This document shows, piece after piece, positions 51,317-61,520 of a stretch of 64,000 bases of DNA. Each line of letters opens with the position of its first letter. Positions within the stretch are counted from its first letter, which is position 1. Source of the stretch: Litchfieldia sinesaloumensis (GTDB lineage: Bacteria > Bacillota > Bacilli > Bacillales > Bacillaceae_L). The DNA lies in assembly GCF_900156865.1 (NCBI RefSeq), contig NZ_LT732529.1:3074057-3138056 (forward strand), written 5' to 3'. The position numbers and the translations under genes were made by a program. The notes below the pieces were generated by a model that had not been told where the DNA came from, did not search any database, and was given only the letters and a program-made list of their open reading frames with translations.

Positions 51317-52567
51317 CTACGGATTGGATTGTTGACTGGAGTCATCTATCTTATCTTTTTTTACTCCCGCTACATTTATAAATGCTAATGTGACACCATA
51401 TAACAACCACATTGGCCAAAAGTAAAACAATCGACTTGGCCCAATACATGCAATAACAAATCCAATATAGCTTACGAACAAGCTAAGAGCTAAAGCTGAT
51501 ACATGATTATCTCTTTTAAAAATGACCCAGAGCTTCTTAAATATAAAGATTAGGAAAGCTAGATAAAATATAAATAAGATTACTCCATAATTAGTACTTA
51601 CCTCAATCCACCAATTATGAGGGTTTACAATTCCATTTGTCTCACTTGGATTAACATGAAGTTGGAAATTCCCAGCCCCAACACCAACAAAAAAGAAATC
51701 GATAATAGAACGGATGCCGTTATAAATTAGACTCAATCTCGTGTTCGTTGAGTTATTTTCTGTGGACTCCATCACTTCAAACACTTTATTAATGATATCC
51801 CCTGAGTAGTAGATAAGGGCTCCAATATAAAGTGGAGTGAATATCAGAAAAAACTTCACTATATGTTTTAACTGAGGGCGATAAATCATAAATAAGAAAA
51901 CTACAATTTGAACAATAAAAGCGAGTATGGCAATTCTCGATCCATTCATAAACATAATAAATAATATTGAAGCCAATATAGGTAATTGAAAAATACTTTT
52001 TCTAAATCTTACAAGGAAGAATGGAGTAACCATTACTAGAAATAGAGATAAATCATTCTCATTATAAAAAAAGGCTGTTGCTACTCTCAATCCTAGTCCT
52101 CCATATTTATCCGCCTCAATAACGTATCGTGATGTACTAAGATGAGTATTAAAAGCCAATTCAACAAATGATAGCAAAATAGTAATAATACCAATAATAA
52201 TAAAGGAATAATCAACCCACTTTAATAAATACTTTTGATCCATGCTAGCTATGATAGAAAAGATAAGCAGGATAAATATACCAAAGTAATATAATTCCTT
52301 AATACCCTCAACTTTATCGGAAGCCCATAGGATTGATAGAACTCCATATAAAAACCAGCCTATCAGAAAAATAAGTGCAGGTTTTATTGGTTGTATCTGA
52401 ATAGGGTTAAATAACAATACATATTTAGCGAATAGATATAGACCAAAAAGGATTAATACTATCCTGAGCAATGTGACATGAAGTGGTCCTATTGGTACAT
52501 TTATTAAAAAAGGATCAAGAAAAACTAAAAAGAATAAAAACAAATATAAATAACCCTTTTTTTCCAT
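51317..52567 (-). CDS. Wzy-type polysaccharide polymerase / O-antigen ligase family protein
   Basis: A 416-residue membrane protein with about eleven hydrophobic helices, a large extracellular loop and the O-antigen ligase/Wzy pattern (VGAGNFQLHVNPSETNGIVNPHNWWIEVSTNYG, where the first 20 residues lie in the loop). With the flippase and Wzz-like genes nearby it is the likely polymerase of the repeat units. The gene is 1 bp upstream of, or abutting, the neighbouring GT4 gene at 52569. Confidence 0.85.
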   Translation of the reverse strand: MEKKGYLYLFLFFLVFLDPFLINVPIGPLHVTLLRIVLILFGLYLFAKYVLLFNPIQIQPIKPALIFLIGWFLYGVLSILWASDKVEGIKELYYFGIFILLIFSIIASMDQKYLLKWVDYSFIIIGIITILLSFVELAFNTHLSTSRYVIEADKYGGLGLRVATAFFYNENDLSLFLVMVTPFFLVRFRKSIFQLPILASILFIMFMNGSRIAILAFIVQIVVFLFMIYRPQLKHIVKFFLIFTPLYIGALIYYSGDIINKVFEVMESTENNSTNTRLSLIYNGIRSIIDFFFVGVGAGNFQLHVNPSETNGIVNPHNWWIEVSTNYGVILFIFYLAFLIFIFKKLWVIFKRDNHVSALALSLFVSYIGFVIACIGPSRLFYFWPMWLLYGVTLAFINVAGVKKDKIDDSSQQSNP

Positions 52568-52568
52568 T

Positions 52569-53726
52569 TTACACCCTCAAAACCTGATCATATAGATTCG
52601 TAATTTTTGTTACAACTGCTTCTTCACTAAAGCGAGAAATACAATCATTGCGTATTTCATTAGCATTATAGACATGGTAGTTATCTTCGATTGATTTCAT
52701 TGCTAACCCTAATCCATCGATATCCTCTACCTGAACCAACTTACCATTCAATTCATTTACTATCATCTCGGGTCCACCACAAGCAGTGGCAACTATAGGT
52801 TTACCGCAGGCTAATGCCTCTATAAACACGACGCCAAAGGTTTCAAAACGACTTGCAAGTACAAAAGCATGTGCTTTTTGAATCTCCTCTTTAACTCTTT
52901 CCCGATTTAGCTCTCCTAAAAAGATAATTTGTTTTTCAACACCGAGTTGCTTCGTTAAGGATTCTAACTCAGATTTTTCTTCACCATTACCACCTATAAC
53001 TAATTCAACTGGCTTTTCTTTGAAATACTTTGCAAATGCTTGAATTAGTATATCCATCCCTTTTTTATGCTGTAAAAAGGCAACTGAGAAAAAACGAAAA
53101 ACTCCTGATTGCGATAGTTTAGTTTCATCAATTTGAAACATTCCTATATCCACAATATTAGGAATGATTTTTACTTTATCCTTCGATATATAATTTTCAA
53201 GCTCCTTTGCCAAACCTGGTCCAACTGAAATGACATATTCAGCCCTCTGACATGCATAAGATATTTGTTCTTTCTCATATGGTCGAATTAAATTCCTTAA
53301 AAAGGCTGTTGAGTGTTCTGTAATCACAAATGGAACATTCTCTTTTTCGGTTAATTTAGCAACAGACCAACCTGCCCATAAACATGAATGAGCATGAAGT
53401 ATATCTGGTTTTCCTTCTTTCTCGACATAAAGCTTATATAATTTTACCAATCTTGAGTAGAATACCTTTGCGGTAGCAAACGGAACACGACCTGGGATAA
53501 TATTATATCCACGTAGCCGATACGTTTTCACACCATCTTCAAGTCCAACCCAAACGCCTTTTTTAGCTTTAGATACCTTCATCATCCTTGTCGTCCATAC
53601 TTCGGGATACAACACTGTTACATCATGCCCAGCCTTTTGAAGGGCCTTAGCTTGTTCTTTGAAAAAGATACCATTTATCGGATTGTTTTCAGTTGGATAC
53701 CACGATGGAACTATAACAATTTTCAT
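52569..53726 (-). CDS. Glycosyltransferase family 4
   Basis: A 385-residue GT-B enzyme: MKIVIVPSWYPTENNPINGIFF at the start, ILHAHSCLWAGWSVAKL in the acceptor domain and RFETFGVVFIEALACGKPIVATACGGPEMI in the donor domain. It resembles capsule-type glycosyltransferases such as EpsF or TuaC. The start overlaps the flippase stop by 4 bp, so they are translationally coupled. Donor and acceptor cannot be named. Confidence 0.92.
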   Translation of the reverse strand: MKIVIVPSWYPTENNPINGIFFKEQAKALQKAGHDVTVLYPEVWTTRMMKVSKAKKGVWVGLEDGVKTYRLRGYNIIPGRVPFATAKVFYSRLVKLYKLYVEKEGKPDILHAHSCLWAGWSVAKLTEKENVPFVITEHSTAFLRNLIRPYEKEQISYACQRAEYVISVGPGLAKELENYISKDKVKIIPNIVDIGMFQIDETKLSQSGVFRFFSVAFLQHKKGMDILIQAFAKYFKEKPVELVIGGNGEEKSELESLTKQLGVEKQIIFLGELNRERVKEEIQKAHAFVLASRFETFGVVFIEALACGKPIVATACGGPEMIVNELNGKLVQVEDIDGLGLAMKSIEDNYHVYNANEIRNDCISRFSEEAVVTKITNLYDQVLRV

Positions 53727-55057
53727 GTTGACACCTTTCTGCGTTTAACTTTTTTTAGAATTCGTGCATAAAACTGATAGTCCTCAGATTGGATAATCAA
53801 TAGTTTATATATTTTTACACCTGTTTGCTTTTTAAAAATAAACAATTTAATTACAGTAGCTAGGCTATATGTAACTGATGTTGATGCTGCAGCACCAATT
53901 ATACCATAGTGAGGAACTAAGAGAATATTAAGAACTATATTAGAAACAACTGTAACAATCGAGACATTCATATTTATCTCCGGTTTTCCCCGGCCTGCTA
54001 AATCATTAGACAGTATTCGATCAACTGAGAATAAAACAATACCTGGTAATAATAGTTTAATCGCAAGTGAACTTTCTATATATTCTTCACCAAATAAAAT
54101 GAGTACAACCAAATCACTTAAAAGAAAAAAGATAAAACCACTAATAATTGATAACCAAAGGACATTTCTACTTAAAATAGAGGTGAGGTGATTCTTTTCA
54201 TCTTGACTTTCAAGTGATGATACCGTTGGAAACAACACAGAGGAAATGGCTTGCGAAACAATCCATAACCTTTCCGCAATAGAAACCGCCGCAGTGTAAA
54301 TTCCGACAGCTGCAGGATTAATATAAAAAGAAATAATAAATATATCTGCACGATAATTTACAAATGAAAGAATATTGCTTATATGTGCTTTTATACCATA
54401 TGATATTGATTTTTTAAAATAATCCTTTGAATAGACCCCGTCTTTTACCTGTACTCCAAGTCTACTTTTTAAGAAATAACGTGATAGCAAATATTGGGCA
54501 AGAATACCTAATACAAATGCGAATAGTGCTCCAATTATGTCAAGGCGAATTATAACCAAAAATAGAATTGTAAATAACAATGCTATAATTTGTCTTGATA
54601 ATGAGAGCATGTTATAGCTTTTAAAATCTTGTTTGCCCTGAAAAATAACTAAATAATACTCATTTAAAAATAGAAAGGGCATTAATAATAAAATAACAAA
54701 TAGATAAACAGGGTCGACGTCCTGAAAGAATTGCTCTGAGAAAAACAAAAGAAAAAGAGCTCCCAGAATTACAGAAAAGAAACTAAATAATAATCCACTT
54801 CTCGTATTTGTCTTTAAAATATCTTCGATATGGTAGTTCTTTTTACCTATATAATACACAGAAGAAGAACCTATTCCCAAGTTGAATATGGTTAGTAACA
54901 TCGTAGGTAACAAGATGATAAGTTGGTAAATTCCATTACCAGTCGGCCCCAAAACCCTTGCTATGATAACGGTATAGAGTAGGCCTATTAGTATCGCAGA
55001 TATTTGTCGACTAATTGTCATTAATGTGTTTTTAATGAATTGTTTTGATTCACTCAT
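53723..55057 (-). CDS. Wzx-type polysaccharide flippase
   Basis: A 444-residue protein of the MOP/PST flippase family with about twelve to fourteen membrane helices. It begins with the usual IKNTLMTISRQISAILIGLLY and has the conserved segment ARVLGPTGNGIYQLIILLP. It would move undecaprenyl-linked repeat units across the membrane. A tall hairpin (55093-55132) lies in the 85 bp between it and the dehydrogenase gene upstream, so it may be expressed at a lower level. Confidence 0.92.
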   Translation of the reverse strand: MSESKQFIKNTLMTISRQISAILIGLLYTVIIARVLGPTGNGIYQLIILLPTMLLTIFNLGIGSSSVYYIGKKNYHIEDILKTNTRSGLLFSFFSVILGALFLLFFSEQFFQDVDPVYLFVILLLMPFLFLNEYYLVIFQGKQDFKSYNMLSLSRQIIALLFTILFLVIIRLDIIGALFAFVLGILAQYLLSRYFLKSRLGVQVKDGVYSKDYFKKSISYGIKAHISNILSFVNYRADIFIISFYINPAAVGIYTAAVSIAERLWIVSQAISSVLFPTVSSLESQDEKNHLTSILSRNVLWLSIISGFIFFLLSDLVVLILFGEEYIESSLAIKLLLPGIVLFSVDRILSNDLAGRGKPEINMNVSIVTVVSNIVLNILLVPHYGIIGAAASTSVTYSLATVIKLFIFKKQTGVKIYKLLIIQSEDYQFYARILKKVKRRKVST

Positions 55058-55092
55058 GATTATACCTCTTACAAGATAGTAGAAATAAAATA

Positions 55093-55132
55093 GAACTATA
55101 AATATAAATAACCATATTTATATTTATAGTTC
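55093..55132. terminator. 18-bp perfect hairpin between dehydrogenase and flippase genes
   Basis: The arms 55093-55110 and 55115-55132 are exact complements (GAACTATAAATATAAATA and its complement) with a 4-nt loop; leftward it is followed by TATTTTATTT. It is AT-rich and could be an attenuating terminator inside the cluster, active on the minus strand. Confidence 0.6.
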
Positions 55133-55142
55133 CCTTTCGTTA

Positions 55143-56456
55143 TTAAAGCTTATAATAATTTTCGTTCGTATTGAAGTCTTTTAGCGCGTTACGAGTATCA
55201 AATATGACTTTACTTTCATTTACGATCATATCATAATCGAAATCTGTGTGGTTCGTTAGAATTAGAGTCATTTCACTCTGATTAAGAAGTTCTTTAGTTA
55301 GTGGTAGAGTTTCAGCAAAATTCTTCCCACATTTATAACTCTTAATATAAGGATCTACTACGAGTACTTCGGCACCTTTTTCACGTAGCATTGTAATAAT
55401 AGGAAGAGATGGAGATTCACGATAATCATCAATATCCTTCTTGTATGCCACTCCTAAAACAGCAATCTTTGATCCTTTTAGGGGTTTTCCATATTCATTT
55501 AAAATCTCCAAACTTTTTTGAACTACATATTCAGGCATGCTATTGTTAATTTCTCCAGCAAGCTCGATTAGACGAGTATGGTAATTATACTCACGTGCCT
55601 TCCAAGTTAGGTAGAATGGATCGATAGGAATACAGTGTCCGCCAAGTCCTGGACCTGGATAGAATGCCATAAAACCATATGGCTTTGTTTTAGCAGCATC
55701 AATTACTTCCCACACGTCAATGCCCATTCGCTTACATAAGATAGCCATTTCGTTTGCTAATGCAATGTTGATATGTCTAAATGTATTTTCAAAGATTTTT
55801 TCCATTTCAGCTACAGCAGGACTAGACACTTCGTGCACATCGCCTTCAAGAACAGCACGGTAAAGAGCAGCTGCTACCTTTGTACAGTTTTCAGTAATCC
55901 CACCAATTACTTTTGGTGTATTTTTGGTGTTATAAAATTTGTTTCCTGGATCCACACGCTCTGGGGAATACGCAACAAAGATTTGCTCTCCAACTACTAG
56001 TCCACTTGCTTCAAGTGCTGGTTTTACAATTTCCTCTGTTGTTCCAGGGTAGGTAGTAGATTCAAGAACGACGAGCATTCCTTCATGAACATACTTTGCA
56101 ATTTCATTTGAAGAACTTTCCACATATGAAGTATCCGGCTGCATATGTTGATCTAACGGTGTAGGTACACAAATAGCGACTGTATCAACTTCTTTGATTT
56201 TTTCATAATCAGTTGTTGCTAGAAGTCTACCTTCCTTAATCATTTCAGATAATTCTTCATCAACCACGTCACCAATATAGTTAATCCCCTGATTAACCTG
56301 GTCAACTCTAGATTGTTGTACATCAAATCCGATTACTTTATAACCCGCCTTTGCTTTTTCAACTGCTAATGGCAGACCTACATAGCCTAAACCAACTACA
56401 CCGATTACTGCATCTTTAGATTCAATTTTATTTAATAAAGTTTCAAACGTACTCAT
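55143..56456 (-). CDS. UDP-sugar dehydrogenase (WbpA/WecC-like)
   Basis: A 437-residue NAD-dependent UDP-sugar 6-dehydrogenase. It has the Rossmann motif GVVGLGYVGLPLAVEKAKAG, the middle domain with LGGHCIPIDPFYL (catalytic Cys) and the C-terminal IAVLGVAYKKDIDDYRESP. The pattern fits WbpA-type UDP-GlcNAc dehydrogenases better than UDP-glucose dehydrogenases, but this cannot be proved by eye. With the aminotransferase and acetyltransferase genes in the cluster it could make a diacylated amino-sugar acid. It overlaps the Wzz-like gene by 4 bp. Confidence 0.92.
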   Translation of the reverse strand: MSTFETLLNKIESKDAVIGVVGLGYVGLPLAVEKAKAGYKVIGFDVQQSRVDQVNQGINYIGDVVDEELSEMIKEGRLLATTDYEKIKEVDTVAICVPTPLDQHMQPDTSYVESSSNEIAKYVHEGMLVVLESTTYPGTTEEIVKPALEASGLVVGEQIFVAYSPERVDPGNKFYNTKNTPKVIGGITENCTKVAAALYRAVLEGDVHEVSSPAVAEMEKIFENTFRHINIALANEMAILCKRMGIDVWEVIDAAKTKPYGFMAFYPGPGLGGHCIPIDPFYLTWKAREYNYHTRLIELAGEINNSMPEYVVQKSLEILNEYGKPLKGSKIAVLGVAYKKDIDDYRESPSLPIITMLREKGAEVLVVDPYIKSYKCGKNFAETLPLTKELLNQSEMTLILTNHTDFDYDMIVNESKVIFDTRNALKDFNTNENYYKL

Positions 56457-57199
56457 TCTGACATCTCCTTAAATTGACGAGCGTTAATTATATATTTCCA
56501 CAAAATCACAATAATTAACATTAATTGAAAAAATGCTGCACCACCAAGAACTATGTAACGGAGGGAGCTTGGTTTGTTTGCGTTGTGAATAATTTCAGAA
56601 ATATAAGGTTCTTTCAATTTTGATAACTGTATATCAAGCTGATGAAAATTTTCTTCCATGTACGCAAGTTGCATTGTTAATATATTTTCAACAATGTTAG
56701 TATTTAAAGATTCTGGTAATGACTTTATCAAATTGTTTTTATAATCATCATTCAGCAGGCCTTCAGGAGATTTAATTTGAGAATCTAAAAAATTATAATA
56801 ATCTCTTATAGCTTGTTCTTGTAAAGAATAATTTTCTTTTAAATCCTCTTCAAACTCCTTTGCCACACTCTCTATATTTTCTTTTACCTTGGAATCGTTT
56901 GAACCAACAAGGTGTAAACTAATTACATTATTGTCTGGTATCGTTGCATTAAAACCTTCTTTAAGGTCGTCAGGTAGCATTTTCTTATATTTCCCTTTAA
57001 TTAAGGCAACCTTCGACAATTCCTCATTTTGTGCAGTACCTGTATAAACATTAGCGATAGAAGAATAAGTTACTTTCTGTAAGGAGCTATAACCATACCC
57101 AAGCCCCATCCCAATTATGGTAGCCAATAATATAAGCCATTTCTTTTTCCATAAAAACGTTAAATACCCATAAAGAACATATTGATTTTGTTGTTCCAT
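56453..57199 (-). CDS. Wzz/CapA-type chain-length determinant protein
   Basis: A 248-residue protein with N- and C-terminal membrane helices (about 19-36 and 213-235) and a central extracellular coiled-coil part (about 60-195), the Wzz design. The start MEQQNQYVLYGYLTFLWKKKWLILL fits the family. No Pro-rich motif or BY-kinase domain is seen. In Wzx/Wzy pathways such proteins set polymer length. The gene overlaps the dehydrogenase gene by 4 bp and follows the aminotransferase by 9 bp. Confidence 0.85.
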   Translation of the reverse strand: MEQQNQYVLYGYLTFLWKKKWLILLATIIGMGLGYGYSSLQKVTYSSIANVYTGTAQNEELSKVALIKGKYKKMLPDDLKEGFNATIPDNNVISLHLVGSNDSKVKENIESVAKEFEEDLKENYSLQEQAIRDYYNFLDSQIKSPEGLLNDDYKNNLIKSLPESLNTNIVENILTMQLAYMEENFHQLDIQLSKLKEPYISEIIHNANKPSSLRYIVLGGAAFFQLMLIIVILWKYIINARQFKEMSE

Positions 57200-57208
57200 A
57201 ATATCTCC

Positions 57209-58318
57209 TTAAGCGAAAAACTTCTCAATTACATCTATAACATATTCTTGTTGTTCCTGTTTCAATTCAGGGAACATTGGTAGAGACAATGCTTCTTTTG
57301 CTGTCTTCTCTGCAATTGGGAAATCCCCTTCTTTATAGCCAAGTTCCGCAAATACTGGTTGTAAATGTAATGGGACTGGGTAATAAACCATTGATGCCAC
57401 TCCGTTTTCTTTTAAGAATTGTTGGAGTTCGTCTCTCTTTTCAACTCGAATTGTGTATTGATGGAATACATGATATCTGTTTTCTTCTTCTTTTGGTGTA
57501 ACAACATGTTCAGAAAGCTTTTCATTTAATAATCTTGTATAATTTGCTGCTTTTTCACGACGTAGTTCACTCCATTGAGAGAGAAGTGGGAACTTTATAT
57601 TTAGTACAGCAGCTTGCAATTCATCTAAGCGACTATTGTAACCAAGAACATGGTGATAATACTTTGGCTTACTACCGTGAACTCGAATGATGCTCATTTT
57701 TTCAGCTAATTCAGCATCACTTGTCACAATCATTCCACCATCACCATATGCACCTAAATTTTTCGTTGGGAAAAAGCTAAAACATGTAGTATCGCCAAGC
57801 TCACCGACTTTTCTTCCTTTATATTCAGCACCAATAGCTTGAGCGGCATCATCTACAACATGTAGTTGGTGTTTTTTTGCAATCTCCAAGATAGGATCCA
57901 TATCAGCAGCTTGTCCATATAAATGAACTGGAATGATTGCTTTTGTGTTATTAGTAATTGCTTGTTCAATTTGTTTAGGATCAATATTAAAGGTAACTGG
58001 ATCAATATCAACAAATACCGGTTTTGCTCCAGCTCTCGCAATTGCTCCCGCTGTTGCAAAGAAAGAGAAAGTTGTTGTAATTACTTCATCACCAGGTCCT
58101 ACTCCACATGCTTGTAATGAAATATGTAACGCGTCACTACCATTGGCAACCCCTACACCATAGGATGCGTTCGAAAAAGATGCTACGTCCTGTTCTAGCT
58201 TTTTAACATTTTTCCCTAAAATAAAGCTCGAAGAACTCATTACCTCATCTAACGCTTTAATTACTTCAGCTTTTAGCGATTGATATTGTTCAGATAGGTC
58301 TAACATTGGTACTTTCAT
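57209..58318 (-). CDS. DegT/DnrJ/EryC1-family sugar aminotransferase (WbpE-like)
   Basis: A 369-residue PLP-dependent aminotransferase acting on a nucleotide-activated keto-sugar. The catalytic Lys is in SFFPTKNLGAYGDGGMIV; VVDDAAQAIGAEYKGRKVG and GYNSRLDELQAAVLNIKFP are the other family motifs. It resembles WbpE/QdtB-type 3-aminotransferases more than PglE. Cluster genes upstream (dehydrogenase) and downstream fit a WbpA-WbpE partnership, though a WbpB-type oxidoreductase is not in the window. Confidence 0.93.
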   Translation of the reverse strand: MKVPMLDLSEQYQSLKAEVIKALDEVMSSSSFILGKNVKKLEQDVASFSNASYGVGVANGSDALHISLQACGVGPGDEVITTTFSFFATAGAIARAGAKPVFVDIDPVTFNIDPKQIEQAITNNTKAIIPVHLYGQAADMDPILEIAKKHQLHVVDDAAQAIGAEYKGRKVGELGDTTCFSFFPTKNLGAYGDGGMIVTSDAELAEKMSIIRVHGSKPKYYHHVLGYNSRLDELQAAVLNIKFPLLSQWSELRREKAANYTRLLNEKLSEHVVTPKEEENRYHVFHQYTIRVEKRDELQQFLKENGVASMVYYPVPLHLQPVFAELGYKEGDFPIAEKTAKEALSLPMFPELKQEQQEYVIDVIEKFFA

Positions 58319-58407
58319 CTTTAGACTCTCCTCATTTAAAATGTTTTGAAAGGCAATATTTATATTAACATAGAAACTTCATTTTATTTTTTACTATTTA
58401 AAGACAT

Positions 58408-59517
58408 TTAGGAAAGTAATTCATTTTGGATATCAAGTGCACGATTAAGCCATAAATGTTTTTCCTTGAGGGCCTTAATTGAATTTTGCTTTAGTATTTT
58501 TCTATTTTCTTCATCGAGCATTTTTTGTAAGCCCTCATATATAGAATTACTATTATCTTTTACAATTAACCCTATATTATCCTGTATAACTATCTTTTGT
58601 AAGGCTGTACAGTCGGTAGCCAAAACCGGTAAGCCGTATGACAAATACTCAAATAATTTCACTGGGACTGCAAAATCATTATATGTACCTCTTTTTAAGG
58701 TTACAATTCCAAAACTAGCCTCTTTGTATATCGGAACTAATGACTCTCCATGGGCATGATGGATATCTAACCAATCTTCATTTAAATATGGCTCTATGTA
58801 TTCTTTAAAAGTAATAAATTCTTTTTCTCGACAAACAAACGATAGTTCAATAAGAACACTATCTTTATTTAGTATTTTAAATGCCTCAAGGACCTCATAA
58901 ACCCCATATCTCGGATCAATTCCACCAACATAAATTGCCCTTACCTTTTTTGAATCCTGATTATTAGTAACTTTTGTTCGGTCGATTCCACCTGGAGGTG
59001 AAGAATCAACCATCTCGGTAGGAATCCTGACATACTGATTCATTTCTACGCTTGGTAAAAATATTTTTTTTGCATATTTTTTATATAAAAACAACTCCAC
59101 TTCAAACAAACGAATCATGACTGTTTTTATAATTGGTTTTACCTTATAAAGCTCTTTAAACTTCCAATAAATATCACGGTAAAATATGCCAAGTGGTATG
59201 TTGTTCTTTTTAAGGAATTTAAAAAAAGTATGATCAACCATTGGGTGTCTAGGTATATGATCAGGGTCGGTTAACCAAATGGGAATCGTTTGGTTCTCCA
59301 TATAGCAATATAAAATATCATTAGGATTGACTTCTTTGTATATTTTTTTGAGTATTTCTTTTCTTTCACTCGCATTGCCAATTACCTCTAGACATTCAAA
59401 ACCCTGCTCATTGGCCAATTCATGAAACGCATTAAGCATTTGAGTTGGCCTAACGCCAGAACCACTATCACCAGTTTTCAATTGAAAAGGGTAGTAAACA
59501 ATTATTTTCTTCTTCAA
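58408..59517 (-). CDS. Glycosyltransferase, GT4/GT1-like
   Basis: A 369-residue GT-B type protein with a less conserved N-terminal half (IIVYYPFQLKTGDSGSGVRP) and the C-terminal signature VPVKLFEYLSYGLPVLATDCTALQKIV. Family assignment is by that motif; donor and acceptor are unknown. It begins after a terminator (59661-59688) and a 174-bp gap, so it probably has its own promoter. Confidence 0.85.
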   Translation of the reverse strand: MKKKIIVYYPFQLKTGDSGSGVRPTQMLNAFHELANEQGFECLEVIGNASERKEILKKIYKEVNPNDILYCYMENQTIPIWLTDPDHIPRHPMVDHTFFKFLKKNNIPLGIFYRDIYWKFKELYKVKPIIKTVMIRLFEVELFLYKKYAKKIFLPSVEMNQYVRIPTEMVDSSPPGGIDRTKVTNNQDSKKVRAIYVGGIDPRYGVYEVLEAFKILNKDSVLIELSFVCREKEFITFKEYIEPYLNEDWLDIHHAHGESLVPIYKEASFGIVTLKRGTYNDFAVPVKLFEYLSYGLPVLATDCTALQKIVIQDNIGLIVKDNSNSIYEGLQKMLDEENRKILKQNSIKALKEKHLWLNRALDIQNELLS

Positions 59518-59660
59518 TTAGGAATCAGTCCCTTTACAATAAAGTCATAGAATGTATCATTGTCAACATAATACGATAACAACATGAAAGTTATTTGTCA
59601 AGAAAAGACAAATTTTGCGTGTTATTCAAAAAATTATAAAAAAACGAAATTATTTACGAA

Positions 59661-59688
59661 CAAAAAGCGTAGCAACATACTACGCTTT
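59661..59688 (-). terminator. Terminator after the sugar transferase gene
   Basis: A 9-bp stem AAAGCGTAG/CTACGCTTT (59680-59688 with 59664-59672), 7-nt loop, then TT and G leftward. The T-tract is short, so termination may be partial. Confidence 0.7.
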
Positions 59689-59691
59689 CTT

Positions 59692-60342
59692 TTATTTAAG
59701 GATTTTCATTACAGTTTTCATTATTATCGATATATCCTCATACACTGACCGGTTACGAAGATATTCTAAATTGTATTGTAGTTTATCAACCATTATTTCT
59801 TCAATATAGGTTTTTTCAGGGTTCTCAGCCCTACCTAGAAGCTCACTTTCATCACTATATTTTATTGATGCGTAATCAGTGATTCCAGGTTTAATTTCAA
59901 ATATTGCCTTTTGTTCAGAGTTGTAGAATTTTGTGTATTTTGGAACTTCTGGTCGTGGCCCTACCAAACTCATGTCACCAATTAACACATTTATAAGTTG
60001 GGGAAATTCATCAAGTTTATATTTACGTAAAATATATCCGACTTTTGTGATCCGACTATCTTTCCCGACCGTTATTTGTTTCCCTTGTTTTTCAGCATCC
60101 ACAACCATTGTTCTAAACTTTAAAATTTTAAATTCCTTCTCATGTTGACCAACTCTTACTTGCTTAAAAAATACAGGTCCTTTTGAATCGACTTTAATAA
60201 GAATTGCAATAATTAGTAGTAAAGGTGATAGGATAACAAGACCAATTAGAGATACAACAATATCAAACAGCCTCTTTATAGCATCATTAACCGTATGGTT
60301 TTGATTGTTTAAGCCTTTAACTTTCCCTTCCATATAAATCAC
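59692..60342 (-). CDS. Priming sugar-1-phosphate transferase (PglC/WcaJ C-domain type)
   Basis: The 216-residue protein has one membrane (reentrant) helix (about 28-50) and the bacterial sugar transferase core: [53 protein letters not shown]. Such enzymes move a sugar phosphate onto undecaprenyl phosphate to start a repeat unit. It is the short PglC-like form. A DegT-family aminotransferase gene is directly upstream, with no gap. Confidence 0.94.
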   Translation of the reverse strand: MIYMEGKVKGLNNQNHTVNDAIKRLFDIVVSLIGLVILSPLLLIIAILIKVDSKGPVFFKQVRVGQHEKEFKILKFRTMVVDAEKQGKQITVGKDSRITKVGYILRKYKLDEFPQLINVLIGDMSLVGPRPEVPKYTKFYNSEQKAIFEIKPGITDYASIKYSDESELLGRAENPEKTYIEEIMVDKLQYNLEYLRNRSVYEDISIIMKTVMKILK

Positions 60343-61494
60343 CTATTTTCTATAACTTATTGCAATATCACGAACAGCCTGAATCACTTGTTCTACTTCA
60401 GCCTCCGACATTCTTGGATAAAGTGGTAAAGAAATTGCACCTTTATATGCATTTAATGCATTTGGGCAGTCCTCAATCTTATATCCAAGCCCTTTGTAAT
60501 ACGGATGCATTGGAACTGGGATAAAATGAACACTAGTTCCTATACCTTTTTCCTTTAATTTCTCAATAAATTCGGAACGATCAATAGTAAACTGACTTTC
60601 ATCCAAACGAATCACATATAAGTGCCATGCATGTCGATTTATGTCATCATGATGTGGTAGTGTGATACCCTCGATTTTCGCTAACTCTTTATTGTACATC
60701 TGAGCATACTCTTCCCTGAGTTGCTGTAATTTGTCTAACTTAGAAAGTTGAACTAATCCAAATGATGCTTGAATATCGGTCATATTGTATTTATAACCAG
60801 GATATTCAACCTCATAATACCAAGTCCCTTTATCTCCGTAACGATTCCAAGCATTCTTACTCATACCATGTAAACTCATTATACGAACTTTATCTGCCCA
60901 CTCTTCATTATGGGTCGTAACAAGTCCACCTTCACCCGTTACAAGGTTTTTTGTAGCATAAAAACTAAAGCACGTAAAATCACCAATGCTCCCAATCATT
61001 TTCCCCTTATATTGGGTGTAGATTGCGTGAGCAGCATCCTCAATTACAATTAGGTTATGCTTACGAGCAATTTCCATAATGGGATCCATGTCACATGGAT
61101 AACCAGCAAAATGAACAGGAATTATCGCCTTTGTACGAGGTGTAATCTTTTCTTCGATTAAATTAGGATCGATATTCATGGTTATTGGATCAATATCAAC
61201 AAATACAGGTGTTGCCCCAGTGTGAATTATTGTGTTAGCACTCGCAACAAAGGTATAAGGTGTTGTAATAACCTCATCGCCAGGTCCAATTCCAGCAGCT
61301 AACTGTGCAAGGTGTAGTCCAGCAGTACAAGAGTTTAACCCGATACCATGGTTTGCATTTACATATTCTTTGACTTTACCTTCAAATTCAACCGTTTTGG
61401 GTCCTTTGCTAAGCCAGTTCGATTTAATAGTGTCAATGACTTCCTTGATTTCTTCATCCTCAATCATTGGAAGTGCATATGGAATTGTTCCCAT
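60343..61494 (-). CDS. DegT/DnrJ/EryC1-family sugar aminotransferase (PglE-like)
   Basis: ATG at 61494 follows AAGG by 9 nt; an in-frame GTG three codons earlier is too near the site. The 383-residue protein has the catalytic Lys in SFYATKNLVTGEGGLVTTH, VIEDAAHAIYTQYKGKMIG and YKYNMTDIQASFGLVQLS. The pattern fits 4-aminotransferases such as PglE, PseC or WbpE-like enzymes. With a CapD-type dehydratase (right edge) and PglC-type transferase it could make a bacillosamine-like sugar. It adjoins the sugar transferase gene. Confidence 0.93.
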   Translation of the reverse strand: MGTIPYALPMIEDEEIKEVIDTIKSNWLSKGPKTVEFEGKVKEYVNANHGIGLNSCTAGLHLAQLAAGIGPGDEVITTPYTFVASANTIIHTGATPVFVDIDPITMNIDPNLIEEKITPRTKAIIPVHFAGYPCDMDPIMEIARKHNLIVIEDAAHAIYTQYKGKMIGSIGDFTCFSFYATKNLVTGEGGLVTTHNEEWADKVRIMSLHGMSKNAWNRYGDKGTWYYEVEYPGYKYNMTDIQASFGLVQLSKLDKLQQLREEYAQMYNKELAKIEGITLPHHDDINRHAWHLYVIRLDESQFTIDRSEFIEKLKEKGIGTSVHFIPVPMHPYYKGLGYKIEDCPNALNAYKGAISLPLYPRMSEAEVEQVIQAVRDIAISYRK

Positions 61495-61520
61495 TCTATT
61501 CACCCTTCTTACCTGATGTT

